Of a stretch of 64,000 nucleotides of DNA, positions 62,892-64,000 are shown one piece after another. Origin of the DNA: Loktanella sp. (lineage in GTDB: Bacteria > Pseudomonadota > Alphaproteobacteria > Rhodobacterales > Rhodobacteraceae); NCBI GenBank assembly GCA_017390475.1, contig JAFPBO010000051.1, positions 248,001-312,000 on the forward strand, given 5' to 3'. A program made the translations under genes and the position numbers. Below the pieces are notes generated by a model that searched no databases, was not told the DNA's origin, and saw only the letters and a list, made by a program, of their open reading frames with translations. The first letter of the stretch is position 1. Every line of letters starts with the position of its first letter.

Positions 62892-63533
62892 CTATTCTTC
62901 AAACAGCTCGGATTGATCGCTGTCACCGCTATCCTCTTCGTGATCACCCAAGACATTCGTCCCCGGCGGCGGTCGGTTTTCCAACAGCCCCGCGGCGCGC
63001 AATTCCTTCAGCCCCGGCAGGTCGCGGGTGTTTTCCAGACCAAAATGATCAAGGAAACCCTGGGTCACGACAAAGGTCACCGGCCTGCCCGGTGTCATCT
63101 TGCGGCGTCCGAACCTGATCCAATCCATCTCGATCAGCTGGTCAATCGTGCCACGGCTGACGCTGACACCCCGGATTTCCTCGATCTCGGCGCGGGTGAC
63201 AGGCTGGTGATAGGCGACGATGGCCAGCGTTTCGATCGCAGCGCGTGACAATTTACGGATCTCGACGATTTCCTTTTGCATCAGGAAACCCAGGTCGGGG
63301 GCCGTGCGAATGGCCCAGGCATCGCCGATCCGCACCACATTCACGCCGCGCCCTTCATAGCGTTTGCGTAAGTAAGCCAAAGCCTCGGCCGGGTCACAGC
63401 CATGCGGCATCCGGCCTGCCAATTGCTGCACGGTAACCGGATCGGCGCTGGCGAACAGGATCGCCTCGACCATGCGTTCCTGTTCGCCCATTGGCGGGGC
63501 CTCGAACAGGCTGTCGTTTTGCGGTTTAGCCAT
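62892..63533 (-). CDS. scpB: Segregation and condensation protein B
   Basis: 213 residues; two winged-helix domains that pair with ScpA and SMC. EQERMVEAILFASADPVTVQQLAGRMP, IETLAIVAYHQPVTRAEIEEIRGVSVSRGTIDQL and FVVTQGFLDHFGLENTRDLPGL are characteristic. ATG 63533 overlaps scpA by 8 bp. The C-terminus is acidic (EEDSGDSDQSELFEE). Confidence 0.95.
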   Translation of the reverse strand: MAKPQNDSLFEAPPMGEQERMVEAILFASADPVTVQQLAGRMPHGCDPAEALAYLRKRYEGRGVNVVRIGDAWAIRTAPDLGFLMQKEIVEIRKLSRAAIETLAIVAYHQPVTRAEIEEIRGVSVSRGTIDQLIEMDWIRFGRRKMTPGRPVTFVVTQGFLDHFGLENTRDLPGLKELRAAGLLENRPPPGTNVLGDHEEDSGDSDQSELFEE

Positions 63534-64000
63534 GACGCGGGTCTTTCTTGCGGATCTGGATCGGGGCAAACATATCGCTTTGGCGGATATCGATCTTGCC
63601 TTCCTTGGCCAATTCCAATGTCGCGGCAAAAGTCGCCGCCGTGGTGGACCGCCTGCGTTGCGGGTCGGCATCCCAGCCATCGGGCAGATAGCTGACAATA
63701 TCGGTCCAGTCACCGGCAAAGCCGATCAGATGCCGCATCCGCTCCAGCGCCTGTTCCATCGTCATGACATGCTGGCGGTCCATCACGAAAGGCCGGAAAT
63801 CATCGCGGGTCCTGATCCGCGCATAGCCCTGCATCAGATCCAGCAGGCTGGCGGTATAGCTGATCCGGCGGACCCGCTGCACATCTTCGGTAATGCCACG
63901 GGTGAAAAAATCGCGACCCAGTTGATCACGCGCCATCAGTTTTGCCGCCGCCTCGCGCATCGCGGCCAGCCGTTCCAACTGGAACGCCAGATGCGCGGCG
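63526..64000 (-). CDS. scpA: Segregation and condensation protein A (5' end beyond window)
   Basis: C-terminal 157 residues of ScpA, the kleisin of the SMC complex. The visible part begins within AAHLAFQLERLAAMREAA and contains ITEDVQRVRRISYTASLLDLM, MTMEQALERM and the C-terminal winged helix (TAATFAATLELAKEGKIDIRQ). The true N-terminus lies beyond 64000. Overlaps scpB by 8 bp. Confidence 0.93.
   Translation of the reverse strand, partial: AAHLAFQLERLAAMREAAAKLMARDQLGRDFFTRGITEDVQRVRRISYTASLLDLMQGYARIRTRDDFRPFVMDRQHVMTMEQALERMRHLIGFAGDWTDIVSYLPDGWDADPQRRRSTTAATFAATLELAKEGKIDIRQSDMFAPIQIRKKDPRHG

Overview
The window is a dense, GC-rich (roughly 60 %) piece of alphaproteobacterial chromosome. 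Gene content and order point to the Rhodobacteraceae (Roseobacter/Rhodobacter group): nifR3(dusB)-ntrB-ntrC-ntrY with an NtrC that lacks the sigma-54 loop, a fused ispDF, an isc/suf operon headed by a one-cysteine IscR, the divergent DUF6456/DUF6477 pair, and rpmF-plsX-fabH-ihfA-merR. The genus cannot be fixed by reading alone. No prophage, insertion sequence, CRISPR array, integrase or rRNA operon was seen; two tRNA genes (Arg-CCG, Pro-GGG) are present.

Layout. 1-5.6 kb: nitrogen-control operon on the minus strand, with ntrY cut by the window edge. 5.7-9.1 kb: ispDF-pgpA-pncC, a Coq10/RatA-type lipid-binding protein and hpt. 9.1-10.5 kb: a small membrane protein, cytochrome c' and a diheme cytochrome c. 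10.6-18 kb: lipA, DUF6456/DUF6477, an MttB-family methyltransferase, guaA and an SLC13-like permease. 18-26.5 kb: a low-GC patch with an orphan ORF, tRNA-Arg, then the isc/suf Fe-S operon (iscR-nifS-sufB-x-sufC-sufD-yip-yip-sufS) with an Irr-box-like palindrome upstream. 26.5-37 kb: hydrolases, a DbpA-type RNA helicase with a lysine-rich tail, a TfoX C-domain protein, ndk, an ABC-F ATPase, marC, a retropepsin-like protease, a 30-aa lipoprotein, holC and pepA. 37-44.6 kb: one envelope-biogenesis run lptF-lptG-lptD-surA-pdxA-rsmA, with translational overlaps at most junctions. 44.6-51 kb: a DUF4167 protein, prmC-prfA, DUF1499, two arginase-family ureohydrolases and an M20 amidohydrolase. 51-57 kb: mazG, an orphan Fe(III)-binding protein, an SDR, a Uup-type ABC-F, an OlsB-like acyltransferase, msrB and bamE. 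57-64 kb: yceD, rpmF-plsX-fabH, ihfA-merR, tRNA-Pro, a double-length dCTP deaminase, a 59-aa peptide, and scpA-scpB cut by the window end.

Most of the window is housekeeping. The least explained signal is a family of short interspersed elements, about a dozen copies. Its core is GCCTCCGGCGGG followed by RGTATTT or GATATTT, with a purine-rich tail of the GCTCGGAAGATG or GGAAAAAAGAAG type. Copies sit in gene junctions in both orientations, often beside GC hairpins. They supply stop codons and the last residues (SSE) of two unrelated proteins. One, itself interrupted by a perfect 12-bp-arm hairpin, encodes the C-terminal tail of PdxA. Several place their tail where the ribosome-binding site of the next gene should be (nifS-like gene, rsmA, speB). 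A second, unrelated inverted-repeat element lies between tfoX and ndk.
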